NCBI RefSeq assembly: GCF_900111805.1
Contig: NZ_FOJN01000012.1
Location: forward strand, 1 to 64,000
Direction of reading: 5' to 3'
Source: Rhodococcoides kroppenstedtii
Lineage (GTDB): Bacteria; Actinomycetota; Actinomycetes; Mycobacteriales; Mycobacteriaceae
DNA: 64,000 nt
Positions 12,238-22,792 of the stretch are shown in pieces (position 1 is the stretch's first letter; the number at the start of each line of letters is the position of its first letter). The position numbers and the translations under genes are program-made. The notes beneath the pieces were generated by a model. It saw only the letters and a list, made by a program, of their open reading frames with translations, ran no database searches and was not told where the DNA came from.

Positions 12238-13476
12238 TTACCGGCCGCGAGAGACGCGACCCGACCGTCGCCACCGGCCCGACCCGGCCGGCCGTCGCGG
12301 GTCCCGCACGGACGGGACCGCGGTCACCACGAGAGCGAAGACGAGCCCGCCGGCGAACAGCAGGATCACGATTCGCCTGTCCACCAGGGCGGCACCGACC
12401 GCCCCGAAGGCGAGAACGCCGACCCACAGGTAGATCAACAGGACGACGCGGCGGTGCGAGTGACCGATCTGGAGCAACCGATGATGCAGGTGCATCTTGT
12501 CGGGGCTGAACGGACTGCGTCCGGCGCGGGTGCGGCGCACGATCGCGAGCAGGAGGTCGAGTATGGGGATGAACATGACGGCGCCGACCAGCAGCAGAGG
12601 CGACAACAGACCGAGTAGATCGCGCGTCCCGTAGAGGCTCGGACTGATCCGGCCGGAGGCGCTGGTGGCGACCGCGGCCAACATCAAGCCGATGACCATC
12701 GAGCCCGAATCGCCCATGAAGATGCGAGCCGGTTGGAAGTTGTGCGGCAGGAACCCGAGACACGCGCCCGCCAACGCGGCCGCGATCATCGCCGGCGGGT
12801 ACGCACTCACGTCGCCGCCCTGTTCGTGCAGCAGGCCCACCGAGAAGAGACAGATGGCGACGGCGGCGATGGCCCCGACACCGGCCGCCAATCCGTCGAG
12901 CCCGTCGACGAAGTTCAGGGCGTTGATCATCACGACCGCGATCAGCACCGTCACCAGGCCGGCCTGCAGTTGATCGAGCACCAGCGTGGAACCTTCGCCC
13001 CACGGCAGATACAGGACTTGCCAGCTGACCCCCATGAGGACGAGCACGCCGGCCGCGGTGACCTGACCGGCGAACTTGGTGAGCGCGTCGAGACCCCACC
13101 GGTCGTCGACCATGCCGACGACCAGGAGAATGACCCCGGACACCAGCGAAGCCTGCACGTCCGAGGTGAACTCGAAGCCACGGGTCAACGCGGGCAGCGT
13201 CTGCGCGAACGACAGGGCGACCAGCAGACCCAGGTAGATCCCGATCCCGCCCCACCGCGGGGTGGGTCGCACGTGGACGTCGCGCTCCCGCGGGACGGCA
13301 ACCGCCCCGACGCGCAGCGCGATCAGCCGGACCGCTCCGGTGACGAGGAACGTCACGACGGCGGCGGTCAGCAGGACGAGGAGCAGCTCGCGAATCGGGA
13401 CGCCGGCTCCCCCACTGCCGCTCTGCGCGAGAACCCCCACGGTTCCCGGCAGGGCCGCATGATCGAGAGCCGTCAC
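12238..13476 (-). CDS. wecA: WecA/Rfe-type undecaprenyl-phosphate sugar-1-phosphate transferase
   Basis: A polytopic membrane enzyme of 412 residues in the MraY/WecA family. It shows PTPRWGGIGIYLG, VVGMVDDRWGLDALTK (the Mg-binding DD), NALNFVDGLDGLAAG, FMGDSGSM and the HLHHRLLQIGHSHRR loop. In mycobacteria the equivalent (Rv1302) transfers GlcNAc-1-phosphate to decaprenyl phosphate, the first step of the linker joining arabinogalactan to peptidoglycan. The same role is likely here because Rhodococcus also makes arabinogalactan. It follows the tsaC-like gene by three bases. Confidence 0.93.
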   Translation of the reverse strand: MTALDHAALPGTVGVLAQSGSGGAGVPIRELLLVLLTAAVVTFLVTGAVRLIALRVGAVAVPRERDVHVRPTPRWGGIGIYLGLLVALSFAQTLPALTRGFEFTSDVQASLVSGVILLVVGMVDDRWGLDALTKFAGQVTAAGVLVLMGVSWQVLYLPWGEGSTLVLDQLQAGLVTVLIAVVMINALNFVDGLDGLAAGVGAIAAVAICLFSVGLLHEQGGDVSAYPPAMIAAALAGACLGFLPHNFQPARIFMGDSGSMVIGLMLAAVATSASGRISPSLYGTRDLLGLLSPLLLVGAVMFIPILDLLLAIVRRTRAGRSPFSPDKMHLHHRLLQIGHSHRRVVLLIYLWVGVLAFGAVGAALVDRRIVILLFAGGLVFALVVTAVPSVRDPRRPAGSGRWRRSGRVSRGR

Positions 13477-13479
13477 CGG

Positions 13480-14142
13480 TCAGGCGCTTCCGGCGACCAG
13501 CGACTCCGGAGCGACACCGAGCACCTCGGCGATGTCGGAGGTCGCCACCGCACCGACACGCAGGATGCGCGGGGCGTCCCCGGTGAGGTCGACGATGGTG
13601 GACGCCAGCGCGTGCTCCGCCGGGCCCCCGTCGAGATAGACCGCAGCGGAATCGCCGAGCTGCAGCTGCGCGTCGGCGGCCGTGACGGCCGGCGGCCGCC
13701 CGGAGACGTTGGCACTGGAGACCGCGAGCGGGCCGACCTCGCGCAGAAGTTCGATGGCGACCGGATGCAGGGGCATCCGCAGCATGACCGTGCCGCGCGC
13801 GTCACCGAGATCCCACGCCAGCGACGGCGCCTGATGGACGACGAGGCTGAGCGCACCCGGCCAGAAGGCACGAATGAGATCCCGAGCCGCCTGTGGAACG
13901 CCGAGCACCAGTCCATCGATCGTGTGCCAGGAGCCCACCAGCACGGGAACCGGCATGTCCCGGCCGCGCCCCTTGGCGCGCAGCAGTTCCGCGACGGCAG
14001 AACTGTCGAACGCGTCGGCGGCGATGCCGTAGACCGTGTCGGTGGGCATCACGACCAGGCGACCGGAAGACAGGGCGCGCCGTGCGGCGTCGAGTCCGGC
14101 CGCGCGAGACGCGGTGTCGGAGCAGTCGTAGACGGTGGGCAC
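13480..14142 (-). CDS. tsaC: L-threonylcarbamoyladenylate synthase (TsaC/Sua5 family)
   Basis: Makes threonylcarbamoyl-AMP from threonine, bicarbonate and ATP for the t6A37 modification of ANN-decoding tRNAs. The 220-residue YrdC-like domain has GLVVMPTDTVYGIAADAF-type sequence (LVVMPTDTVYGI), the KGRGRDMPVPVLV segment in place of the usual KxR motif, and SSANVSGRPPA. It lacks the long Sua5 C-terminal domain. It is placed as Rv1301 is in mycobacteria, 40 bases after prmC. Confidence 0.93.
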   Translation of the reverse strand: MPTVYDCSDTASRAAGLDAARRALSSGRLVVMPTDTVYGIAADAFDSSAVAELLRAKGRGRDMPVPVLVGSWHTIDGLVLGVPQAARDLIRAFWPGALSLVVHQAPSLAWDLGDARGTVMLRMPLHPVAIELLREVGPLAVSSANVSGRPPAVTAADAQLQLGDSAAVYLDGGPAEHALASTIVDLTGDAPRILRVGAVATSDIAEVLGVAPESLVAGSA

Positions 14143-14182
14143 CCGGCCATCTTGCCACTCGGGGGTCGCTGCACCGCAGGGG

Positions 14183-15061
14183 TCACCGGGCCGCGCGGGT
14201 CACCCGTGTCGCGGAGACGTAGCGCGGCCGACCGGCGAGGTCGCGATGGGCGACGACGTCACCGAACACCGACCGACGACGGACGAGCGCCACGACGCCG
14301 TCGGCATGGGAGTCGTCGTGCTCGATCGCGAGGTGCCCGCCGACGCGCACCCACCGCGCGATCGACCCGAGCATCGGCTCGATGACGGCCAGTCCGTCGG
14401 GCCCGCCGAACAGCGCAGCGTGCGGATCGTGGTCGCGCACTTCGGGTTCGAGCTCGGCGTCGTCCGGAACGTACGGCGGATTGGCGAGGACGAGGTCGAC
14501 GGAGCCGTCGAGAAACGGCAGCAGCGCGCGGTCGGTGACGTCGCCGTGATGCAGTCGTACCGGGGTGTCCCCCAGCTCCGCGCGCCGGTCGACGTTGCGA
14601 CGCGCCCAGGCGAGCGCCGCGGGGTCCCGCTCGACGGCGTGCACCACGGCGTCCGGCCGTTCGGCGGCGACGGCGAGCGCGAGCGCACCGCTGCCGGTGC
14701 ACAGATCCAGCACGACCGGGCGCGGGCGGGACTGCAGAACGCGCAGCGCGTACTCGAGCAGATGTTCGGTCTCGGGCCGCGGGGTGAACACTCCGGGGCC
14801 GACCAGCACGTCGATCGGACCGAACGCCGCGCTACCGACGATGTGCTGCAACGGAATTCGCTCGGCACGGCGGGCCACCAACGCTCGGAACCGCTCGGCC
14901 ACCGCGGGGTCGACCAGCGGGGTCAACCCGAGGCGTCCGCGCGGGGTGTCCAGCACGTGGGCGGCGAGAAGCTCGGCGTCGACCGCGGGACTCGCCACGC
15001 CGGCCTCGGCGAGAACGCGGGTGGCCTCGACGATCTCGAGCCGCAGGGGAACGCGCTCCAC
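14183..15061 (-). CDS. prmC: Peptide chain release factor N5-glutamine methyltransferase
   Basis: Methylates the Gln of the GGQ motif in release factors, using SAM. The 292-residue protein has the N-terminal substrate domain (PLQHIVGSAAFG, VFTPRPETEHLLEYAL), the SAM motif VLDLCTGSGALALAVA and the catalytic LANPPYVP. The GTG at 15061 (VERVPLRLEIVEA) is chosen because it starts one base after the prfA stop and removes an upstream extension that only overlaps prfA. Pairing with its substrate gene prfA is the common arrangement. Confidence 0.95.
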   Translation of the reverse strand: MERVPLRLEIVEATRVLAEAGVASPAVDAELLAAHVLDTPRGRLGLTPLVDPAVAERFRALVARRAERIPLQHIVGSAAFGPIDVLVGPGVFTPRPETEHLLEYALRVLQSRPRPVVLDLCTGSGALALAVAAERPDAVVHAVERDPAALAWARRNVDRRAELGDTPVRLHHGDVTDRALLPFLDGSVDLVLANPPYVPDDAELEPEVRDHDPHAALFGGPDGLAVIEPMLGSIARWVRVGGHLAIEHDDSHADGVVALVRRRSVFGDVVAHRDLAGRPRYVSATRVTRAAR

Positions 15062-15062
15062 G

Positions 15063-16151
<1,089 letters not shown>

Positions 16152-16225
16152 GTCGAAGGCCCCTTTCGGGAGACACACGGTTCTGCTGGACCGCGGGGTG
16201 GTACACGAACCAGGCTGCAGAAACG

Positions 16226-16267
16226 ACCGACGCCCGTTCCGAGAAAGATCTCGGAACGGGCGTCGGT
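16226..16267 (-). terminator. Strong hairpin after rpmE
   Basis: A perfect 19-bp inverted repeat (arms 16226-16244 and 16249-16267, four-base loop) starts 8 bases after the rpmE stop. There is no clear T-run after it, as is common for high-GC terminators. It could end rpmE transcripts or protect their 3' end before prfA. Confidence 0.7.
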
Positions 16268-16274
16268 GGACGAG

Positions 16275-16508
16275 CTAGCTGTCGGCGTCGGCCTTCTTGC
16301 CCGCGCGCTTGCCGTAGCGAGCCTCGAAGCGAGCGACGCGGCCGCCGGTGTCGAGGATCTTCTGCTTGCCCGTGTAGAACGGGTGGCACTGCGAGCAGAC
16401 CTCGACGTTGATGCGCTCGGCGCTGTTGGTGCTCCGCGTCTCGAACGTGTGGCCGCAACCGCACACGACGGTGGTCGCCGTGTAGTCGGGGTGGATTCCT
16501 GCCTTCAT
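16275..16508 (-). CDS. rpmE: 50S ribosomal protein L31 (zinc-binding form)
   Basis: The 77-residue L31 starts MKAGIHPDY and has the four zinc ligands of the C+ form (CGCGH and [12 protein letters not shown]). Presence of these Cys residues marks it as the zinc-replete paralogue, in contrast to the Zur-controlled C- form. A C-terminal lysine-rich tail ([11 protein letters not shown]) is slightly longer than in E. coli. It sits between rho and prfA as in mycobacteria. Confidence 0.97.
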   Translation of the reverse strand: MKAGIHPDYTATTVVCGCGHTFETRSTNSAERINVEVCSQCHPFYTGKQKILDTGGRVARFEARYGKRAGKKADADS

Positions 16509-16681
16509 GGTGTCCCTTTCGTGGTCGCCGGGTCGCCCTCGACTGTCGTGGGCGTGAACCGGAACCGGACTCGGCCGATCAGTATGCCAGAGCAGCTGTC
16601 CGCGCTGGTAATCGTCTCAACCCGGCCGGCGTCCGGATTGTTCCCGGCACGCACGACCCGGGTGTTTCGTCACGGGCGACG

Positions 16682-18757
16682 TCAGTCGTCCATGCCGCCC
16701 GGTGCCGTCTTGGAGACCGACATCAGGAACTCGATGTTGTTCTTGCTCTTCTTCAGACGGTCGATGAGCAGGTCGATGGCCTGGTGCGAGTCCAGGCCCG
16801 ACAGCACCCGACGGAGCTTGTGCAGCACCGCGGCCTCGTCCGGACTCATGAGCAGCTCGTCCTTGCGGGTGCCGGACGGGTTGACGTCCACCGCCGGGAA
16901 CACCCGACGCTCCGCGATCTTGCGATCGAGCTTGAGCTCGGCATTGCCCGTGCCCTTGAACTCCTCGAAGATGACCGTGTCGCCGGTCGAGCCGGTCTCG
17001 ACCATCGCCGTGGCGATGATGGTCAGCGAGCCGCCGTTCTCGATGTTGCGGGCGGCACCGAGGAACCGCTTCGGCGGGTACAGGGCCGTCGAATCCACAC
17101 CGCCGGAGAGGATGCGGCCCGACGCGGGCGAGCTGTTGTTGTACGCCCGGCCCAGACGGGTGATCGAGTCCAGCAGCACGACGACGTCGCGGCCGTCCTC
17201 CACCAGTCGCTTCGCGCGCTCGATGGCGAGCTCGGCGACCGAGGTGTGATCGCTCGGCGGCCGGTCGAAGGTGGAGGCGATGACCTCGCCCTTCACGGAC
17301 CGCTGCATGTCCGTGACTTCCTCGGGACGCTCGTCCACCAGGACGACCATGAGGTAGCACTCGGGGTTGTTCGTCGCGATCGCGTTGGCGATCGACTGCA
17401 GCACCGACGTCTTGCCTGCCTTCGGCGGGCTCACGATCAGGGCGCGCTGCCCCTTGCCGATCGGCATCACCAGGTCGATGACGCGCGTGGTGAGGATGTT
17501 CGGCGTGGTCTCGAGACGCAGGCGCTGGTTCGGGTAGAGCGGCGTGAGCTTGTTGAACTCCGGGCGCTTGCGGTTGCCGTCCGGCGGAGCACCGTTGACG
17601 GTGTCCAGGCGGACCAGCGGGTTGAACTTCTGCCGCGAGTTGTTCTGCTCGCCCTCCCGCGCCACCCGGACGGCGCCGGTGAGCGCGTCGCCACGGCGCA
17701 GACCGTTGCGGCGCACCATGTTCATCGACACGTAGACGTCGTTGGGCCCGGCCAGGTAGCCCGAGGTCCGCACGAAGGCGTAGTTGTCGAGCACGTCGAG
17801 AATGCCCGCGACGGGCTGCAGGACGTCGTCGTCACGCAATTCGGGTTCGCGCTGGTCGTTCGACGAGCCGTCACGGTCACGTCCGCGGCGGCGCTCGCGG
17901 AAGCGACGCCCGCGCCGTCCCCGACCGTCGTTGTCGTCGTCCGAGGAGTCGTCGCGCGGGCCGTTGTTCCGGTTGTCGTTGCCCCGGTTGCCGCCGTCGT
18001 TGCGGTCGTTGCGGTTGCCGCCGTCGTTGCGGTCGCTGCGGTTGCCGCCCTCGTTGCGGTCGTTGCGGTTGCCGCCCTCGTTGCGGTTCTGGCGATCCCG
18101 GCGTGACCGGTCACCGCGGGAGCGCGGGGGGCGACCCTCGTCGCCCGCATCGCCGTCGGCGGCGTCCGCCTGTCCGTTCCGGCTCGGGGCGGCCTGCTCG
18201 GCGCCATCGCGACCGGCGGCCTGCTCGGCCCCGTCCCGACCGGCGGTCTGCGGCTCGGTGCCGTCCTGGCCGGCTGCGGTGGGCGCGGCATCGGCGGACG
18301 GGGCGGCGGCGTCACCGTCGGTGGCCGACTCGGCAGCACCGGCGCGACGGGAGGCACCGCGACGGTTGCGCGTGCGGCGCGGACCGCCGTCGGACGCGTT
18401 CTCGTCCGACCCGGACCCGTCGGAGACGGGCGAGACACCCGAGGACGTCGCGGCGGGTTCGGTGGAGGTCGCTGCGGGAGCGGCAGGTTCGGCGGCGGGG
18501 CGCTCGGCGCGGTCGGAGCCGCCGGTCGGCGCGGGGACGCGCTTCGACTCGATGGCCGCGACCAGGTCGCCCTTGCGCATCCCGGACACCCCCTTGATGC
18601 CCAGCTCGGCGGCGAGGCCGCGGAGTTCGGTGAGCACCATCCCGGAGAGGCCGTCGCCGCGACGCGCCGCACGGGCGCGGGCGGGGCGCTCCGGGGCGCC
18701 GGTGGCGGCGTCGTCGGCGATGGCGACCGGAGCAGCGGTCATGTCCGTATCGGTCAC
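16682..18757 (-). CDS. rho: Transcription termination factor Rho with long disordered N-terminus
   Basis: A hexameric RNA helicase that ends untranslated transcripts. The core spans roughly residues 300-690, with the RNA-binding region after GILDVLDNYAFVRTSGYL, the Walker A motif VSPPKAGKTSVLQSIANAI and the Q/R-loops near KGEVIASTFDRPPSDHT. The N-terminus has a Rho_N SAP-like helix (TELRGLAAELGIKGVSGMRK). Between them is an insert of about 200 low-complexity residues rich in Arg, Asn, Gly and Asp, including nine-residue repeats. The GTG at 18757 follows AAAGGA six bases upstream. At 691 residues it is much longer than E. coli Rho (419), as known for actinobacteria. Confidence 0.97.
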   Translation of the reverse strand: MTDTDMTAAPVAIADDAATGAPERPARARAARRGDGLSGMVLTELRGLAAELGIKGVSGMRKGDLVAAIESKRVPAPTGGSDRAERPAAEPAAPAATSTEPAATSSGVSPVSDGSGSDENASDGGPRRTRNRRGASRRAGAAESATDGDAAAPSADAAPTAAGQDGTEPQTAGRDGAEQAAGRDGAEQAAPSRNGQADAADGDAGDEGRPPRSRGDRSRRDRQNRNEGGNRNDRNEGGNRSDRNDGGNRNDRNDGGNRGNDNRNNGPRDDSSDDDNDGRGRRGRRFRERRRGRDRDGSSNDQREPELRDDDVLQPVAGILDVLDNYAFVRTSGYLAGPNDVYVSMNMVRRNGLRRGDALTGAVRVAREGEQNNSRQKFNPLVRLDTVNGAPPDGNRKRPEFNKLTPLYPNQRLRLETTPNILTTRVIDLVMPIGKGQRALIVSPPKAGKTSVLQSIANAIATNNPECYLMVVLVDERPEEVTDMQRSVKGEVIASTFDRPPSDHTSVAELAIERAKRLVEDGRDVVVLLDSITRLGRAYNNSSPASGRILSGGVDSTALYPPKRFLGAARNIENGGSLTIIATAMVETGSTGDTVIFEEFKGTGNAELKLDRKIAERRVFPAVDVNPSGTRKDELLMSPDEAAVLHKLRRVLSGLDSHQAIDLLIDRLKKSKNNIEFLMSVSKTAPGGMDD
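17985..18092 (-). repeat. 27-bp tandem repeat inside rho
   Basis: Four in-frame copies spaced exactly 27 bases (starts at 17985, 18012, 18039 and 18066 on the plus strand) encode variants of NRNDRNEGG. Copies differ at one or two positions (E/D, N/S). They lie in the disordered insert of Rho. Confidence 0.85.
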
Positions 18758-19075
18758 GGAGGTCCTTTCCTTCCCTCGCGCGCCTGGTGCGCAGATCGAG
18801 GGTTCGTGTCCGACGTTCGGAACTCGTACCGAACGCGGATGCCACGTACGTCGCGTCGAGAAGAGGGCTACCGGACGAGGGTCACGTCCGCGGCGGACTC
18901 CGGCGGCTCGATCGGAATCCGAGGTGACGGACCGAGGGACCGAGGAGCGGGGGTGCGACCGTGGAGAGACCAGAAGTCGGCGCGACTGCGCACGATGTAC
19001 GGACGAGCCCCACAATAGCCAACACGCACGACACGAGCAACAACGCCCCGGTCGGCGCGTCGCACTGTCGCGCGG
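18758..19075. other. rho leader and upstream region
   Basis: 318 bases between thrB and rho with no gene seen. It contains a candidate rho promoter (separate entry), implying an untranslated leader of about 250 nt. Long rho leaders are typical of autoregulation by Rho-dependent attenuation; that role is inferred, not visible. Confidence 0.5.
19012..19040 (-). promoter_or_regulatory. Candidate rho promoter
   Basis: On the minus strand TTGCTC (19035-19040) and TATTGT (19012-19017) are 17 bases apart. The spacing is optimal, with four or five matches in each hexamer to the vegetative consensus. It lies just downstream of the thrB stop. Confidence 0.5.
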
Positions 19076-20020
19076 TCAGTCGACGACGAGCGACGATTCA
19101 ACGGCGTCGGCGATGTCCAGTTCGAGCACGGTCATGCCGTCGTCCTCCGCCTGCGTGCGCAGGTCCGCCGACAGCGACTCCGTGCCGAGAACGAGCACCG
19201 TGGGTCCGGCGCCGGAGACGGTCGCGGCGTGTCCGTGGTCCCGGAGCGTGCGAACCCAGCGGGTGGTGGTCGGCAGGGCCTCGGCGCGATAGGGCTGGTG
19301 GAGACGGTCCTCGGTGGCGAGGTGCAGCAGGTCCGGCCGAGAGGTGAGCGCGACCACGGCCAACGCGGACCGACTGGCGGTGAACGCGGCGTCGCGATGG
19401 GGCACGAGGTCCGGCAACAGTCCGCGGGTGTGAGCCGTGGACGACTTCTCCCCCGGGATCAGCACGGTCGCTCCGAGATCGGGATGGACGTCCAGGCGGA
19501 CGGCAGCGAAGTGCCGCGGCCCCTCGGGCGGGCCGACCTCGCGACTCCACGAGACGACGGCGCCGCCGAGGACGCTCGCCGACGCGTTGTCCGGATGACC
19601 TTCGAACTCGGACGCCAACTGCACGAGCGTGTCGGGGGCGAGGGTCAGCGACGGATCGACCGCCGCGACGAGAGCGTTGGCCGCCGAGAGACCACCCACG
19701 GCCGCGGAGGCCGACGAGCCGAGTCCACGGGAGTGCGGAATCCTGTTGTGGCACACGACCTCCAGGCCGTTCGCCCAGACTCCCGCCGCTTCGAGGCCGC
19801 GTTCGATGGCGCGGACCACCAGATGCGAAGGCCCCCAGGGGACCTCGCTCGCACCCTCGCCGTCGACCCGCACCGCGAGCCCCGACCGCACCGCGGTGAC
19901 GGTGATCTCGTCGTACAACCCGAGGGCCAATCCTAGGGTGTCGAAGCCCGGTCCGAGATTGGCGCTGGACGCCGGCACGACGGCGCGCACGGTCGTACCC
20001 GTGATCAGCGCGGCGGTCAC
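19076..20020 (-). CDS. thrB: Homoserine kinase
   Basis: Phosphorylates homoserine for threonine synthesis. The 314-residue GHMP kinase has the N-terminal [20 protein letters not shown] and the ATP loop [17 protein letters not shown], plus the C-terminal [13 protein letters not shown]. The GTG at 20020 lies seven bases after hom. In mycobacteria thrC sits between hom and thrB; here the two are adjacent, so threonine synthase must be encoded elsewhere. Confidence 0.95.
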   Translation of the reverse strand: MTAALITGTTVRAVVPASSANLGPGFDTLGLALGLYDEITVTAVRSGLAVRVDGEGASEVPWGPSHLVVRAIERGLEAAGVWANGLEVVCHNRIPHSRGLGSSASAAVGGLSAANALVAAVDPSLTLAPDTLVQLASEFEGHPDNASASVLGGAVVSWSREVGPPEGPRHFAAVRLDVHPDLGATVLIPGEKSSTAHTRGLLPDLVPHRDAAFTASRSALAVVALTSRPDLLHLATEDRLHQPYRAEALPTTTRWVRTLRDHGHAATVSGAGPTVLVLGTESLSADLRTQAEDDGMTVLELDIADAVESSLVVD

Positions 20021-20027
20021 GGCGCCA

Positions 20028-21377
20028 TCACTCCGACGTTCCCTCGAGCCGCAGCACACTGGTCACGGCGACGACGATGTCGAGGTTCGACAGGGCCGCG
20101 ACGGTGGCGGCGAGCGCGGACTCCTTCGCCCGGTGGGTCACGACGACCAGGCGAGCGCCGTCGGCTGCCCCTTCCTGGCGCACCGTCGAGATGCTGACGT
20201 CGTTCTTGGCGAACTCCGCGGCGACGGCGGACAGGACGCCCGTGCGGTCGGCCACCTGCATGTTGACGTGGTACCGGGTGGGGGTGTCGCCCATCGGCGC
20301 GATGGGGAGCTCGGCGTACGTCGACTCGCCCGGGCCGCGTCCGCCGAAGAACTTGTTGCGCGCGGCCATCACCAGGTCGCCCATGACCGCCGACGCGGTG
20401 GGGCCGCCGCCGGCGCCCTGGCCGTAGAACATGAGCTGCCCGGCGGCCTCGGCCTCCACCACGACGGCGTTGAACGCGCCGGACACGCGGGCGAGGGGAT
20501 GCGACAGCGGCAGCAGCGCCGGGTAGACCCGAACCGAGATGCGTTCGGTCCCGTCCTCCACCACCCGCTCGCAGAGGGCGAGCAGCTTGACGGTGCAGTC
20601 GAACGCCTTGGCCGTGGCCAGATCGTCGGCCGTGATCGACGAGATGCCTTCGCGGTGCACGTCGGCCGACGTCACCCGGGTGTGAAAAGCCAGCGACGCC
20701 AGGATGGCGGCCTTCGCGGCGGCGTCGTAGCCCTCGACGTCCGCGGTCGGGTCGGCCTCGGCGTACCCGAGACGGCCCGCCTCGGCGAGCGTCTCCGCGT
20801 AGTCCGCGCCGGTCTCGTCCATGGCGGACAGGATGAAGTTGGTGGTGCCGTTGACGATGCCGATCACGCGATCGACCCGGTCACCGGCGAGGGACTGCAT
20901 GAGCGGACGCACCACGGGAATGGCTCCCGCGACGGCGGCCTCGAAGTAGAGGTCCGCACGGTGCCGCTCGGCGGACGCCGCCAACTCCCCGGTGTACTCG
21001 GCCAGCAGGGCCTTGTTGGCGGTGACGACCGACTTGCCGGCGTTCAGCGCCGACAGGATCAGCTCCCGTGCGGGCTCGATACCGCCGAGCACCTCGACCA
21101 CCAGATCGACGTCGTCCCGCGCGACGAGACCGTGCACGTCGGTGGTGAGCAGGTCGGCGTCGATACCGCGGTCCTTCGACAGGTCGCGCACCGCGACCCC
21201 GCGCAGCACCAACGGCGCCCCGACCCGCGCGGCCAGATCGGCGGCGTGGTCCTGCAGGATGCGCACGACTTCGCTGCCGACGTTGCCCATCCCGAGCACC
21301 GCGACGCCGAGCGGCTTGTCGACGGGGCTGACGAACGCGGCCGGACGATCCTCGTCGCGGACGGTCTGAGCGGTCAC
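20028..21377 (-). CDS. hom: Homoserine dehydrogenase
   Basis: Reduces aspartate semialdehyde to homoserine with NAD(P)H, at the branch to threonine and methionine. The 449-residue enzyme has the Rossmann start [17 protein letters not shown], the catalytic region [11 protein letters not shown] and [16 protein letters not shown], and a C-terminal ACT domain ([18 protein letters not shown]) for threonine feedback. It overlaps the end of lysA by four bases and is followed by thrB, forming an aspartate-family amino-acid operon with argS at its head. Confidence 0.96.
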   Translation of the reverse strand: MTAQTVRDEDRPAAFVSPVDKPLGVAVLGMGNVGSEVVRILQDHAADLAARVGAPLVLRGVAVRDLSKDRGIDADLLTTDVHGLVARDDVDLVVEVLGGIEPARELILSALNAGKSVVTANKALLAEYTGELAASAERHRADLYFEAAVAGAIPVVRPLMQSLAGDRVDRVIGIVNGTTNFILSAMDETGADYAETLAEAGRLGYAEADPTADVEGYDAAAKAAILASLAFHTRVTSADVHREGISSITADDLATAKAFDCTVKLLALCERVVEDGTERISVRVYPALLPLSHPLARVSGAFNAVVVEAEAAGQLMFYGQGAGGGPTASAVMGDLVMAARNKFFGGRGPGESTYAELPIAPMGDTPTRYHVNMQVADRTGVLSAVAAEFAKNDVSISTVRQEGAADGARLVVVTHRAKESALAATVAALSNLDIVVAVTSVLRLEGTSE

Positions 21378-22792
21378 CGGTCTACCTCCAAGCTGAGCAG
21401 GTCGTCGAACGTTTCACGGCGGAGCACCGTTCGGGCTTCGCCCCCGCGCACGGCGACGACGGCCGGTCGGGGCAAGAGGTTGTAGCGGGACGACATCGAA
21501 TAGCAGTACGCGCCCGTCGCGGCCACGGCGAACAGGTCGCCGTCGTCCAGGTCGTTCGGCTGCCACGTATCGCGAATGACGATGTCGCCGCTCTCGCAAT
21601 GCTTTCCGACGATGCGAGCCAGGACCGGATCGCCGTCGGACTCGCGCGAGACGAGGCGACCCACGTACTCCGCCTGGTAGAGCGAGGTCCGGATGTTGTC
21701 GCTCATACCGCCGTCGACGCTGATGTAGCGGCGCGTGCGGCCGGGCTCGACGGTGACGTCCTTGACCGTGCCCACCTCGTACAGCGTCACGGTGCCGGGG
21801 CCGGCGATGGCGCGACCGGGCTCCACGGCGAGCGTCGGCGGTTCGATGCCGATCGCCGCCGACTCCGACCGCACGATCTCGGTCAGCTTGGCGGCCAGAT
21901 CGTCCACGGGGGGCGGGTTGTCCCCCGGCAGGTACCGGATTCCCATGCCGCCGCCGAGATCGACGACGTCGATCTGCGAGGTCTTCTCCACCCCGAACTC
22001 GGCGCGGATCTGCCCGAGCAGCCCGATGACCCGGTGGGCCGCGAGCTCGAAGCCGTCGACCTCGAAGATCTGCGACCCGATGTGCGAATGCAGGCCCACC
22101 AGACGGAGATTCGCGGCGTCGAACACTCGACGAACCGCCTGCATCGCACTGCCGTCGGACAGCGAGAAGCCGAACTTCTGGTCCTCGTGCGCGGTGGCGA
22201 TGAACTCGTGCGTGTGCGCCTCGACGCCCACGGTGATGCGAATCAACACGTCCTGCACCGTGTTCGCGGCCGCGGCGATCTCGTCGAGTCGACCGATCTC
22301 CGCCATGGAATCCAGGACCACGTGCTCGACGCCGGCGCGCACACCGGCGGCCAGCTCCTCGCGGGACTTGTTGTTGCCGTGCATGGCGATCCGGTTCGCC
22401 GGGAAGCCCGCGTTCAAGGCCACGGCCAGCTCGCCGCCGGAGCAGACGTCGAGCGACAGGCCCTCGTCGGCGACCCAGCGCGCGATCTCACCGCACAGGA
22501 AAGCCTTGGAGGCGTAGTGAACTCGGGCCGGCGCCCCGAAGGCGGCCGCCATCTCGCGGCAGCGCGACCGGAAGTCGTCCTCGTCGATCACGAAGAGCGG
22601 TGTGCCGAACTCCCGAGCGAGGTCGGTGACCGGCACCCCGGCGAGGGTGACCACACCGTCCTCTCGCCGACGGGCGTTGCGCGGGAACACGGTCGGGTCG
22701 AGATCGGTCACCTCGGCGGCGGCCGTCGGACGATCGGGCATCGCGGGACCGGGCGACGCGGCATGCCGCGGGCCGGCAGGATGCGCGCTCAC
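21374..22792 (-). CDS. lysA: Diaminopimelate decarboxylase
   Basis: The PLP enzyme for the last step of lysine synthesis, from meso-diaminopimelate. The 472-residue protein shows the PLP-lysine motif [22 protein letters not shown], the [14 protein letters not shown] stretch and the partner-site Cys in KHCESGDIV. The N-terminus before [13 protein letters not shown] is about 30 residues longer than the minimum and may start later ([11 protein letters not shown]). It overlaps argS and hom by four bases each, indicating one transcript. Confidence 0.96.
   Translation of the reverse strand: MSAHPAGPRHAASPGPAMPDRPTAAAEVTDLDPTVFPRNARRREDGVVTLAGVPVTDLAREFGTPLFVIDEDDFRSRCREMAAAFGAPARVHYASKAFLCGEIARWVADEGLSLDVCSGGELAVALNAGFPANRIAMHGNNKSREELAAGVRAGVEHVVLDSMAEIGRLDEIAAAANTVQDVLIRITVGVEAHTHEFIATAHEDQKFGFSLSDGSAMQAVRRVFDAANLRLVGLHSHIGSQIFEVDGFELAAHRVIGLLGQIRAEFGVEKTSQIDVVDLGGGMGIRYLPGDNPPPVDDLAAKLTEIVRSESAAIGIEPPTLAVEPGRAIAGPGTVTLYEVGTVKDVTVEPGRTRRYISVDGGMSDNIRTSLYQAEYVGRLVSRESDGDPVLARIVGKHCESGDIVIRDTWQPNDLDDGDLFAVAATGAYCYSMSSRYNLLPRPAVVAVRGGEARTVLRRETFDDLLSLEVDR

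Noticed and set aside
17985-18092. CRISPR-like or regulatory repeat array in rho
   Set aside because: The units are in frame, vary only at synonymous or conservative positions and encode a protein repeat, so they are explained by the coding sequence.
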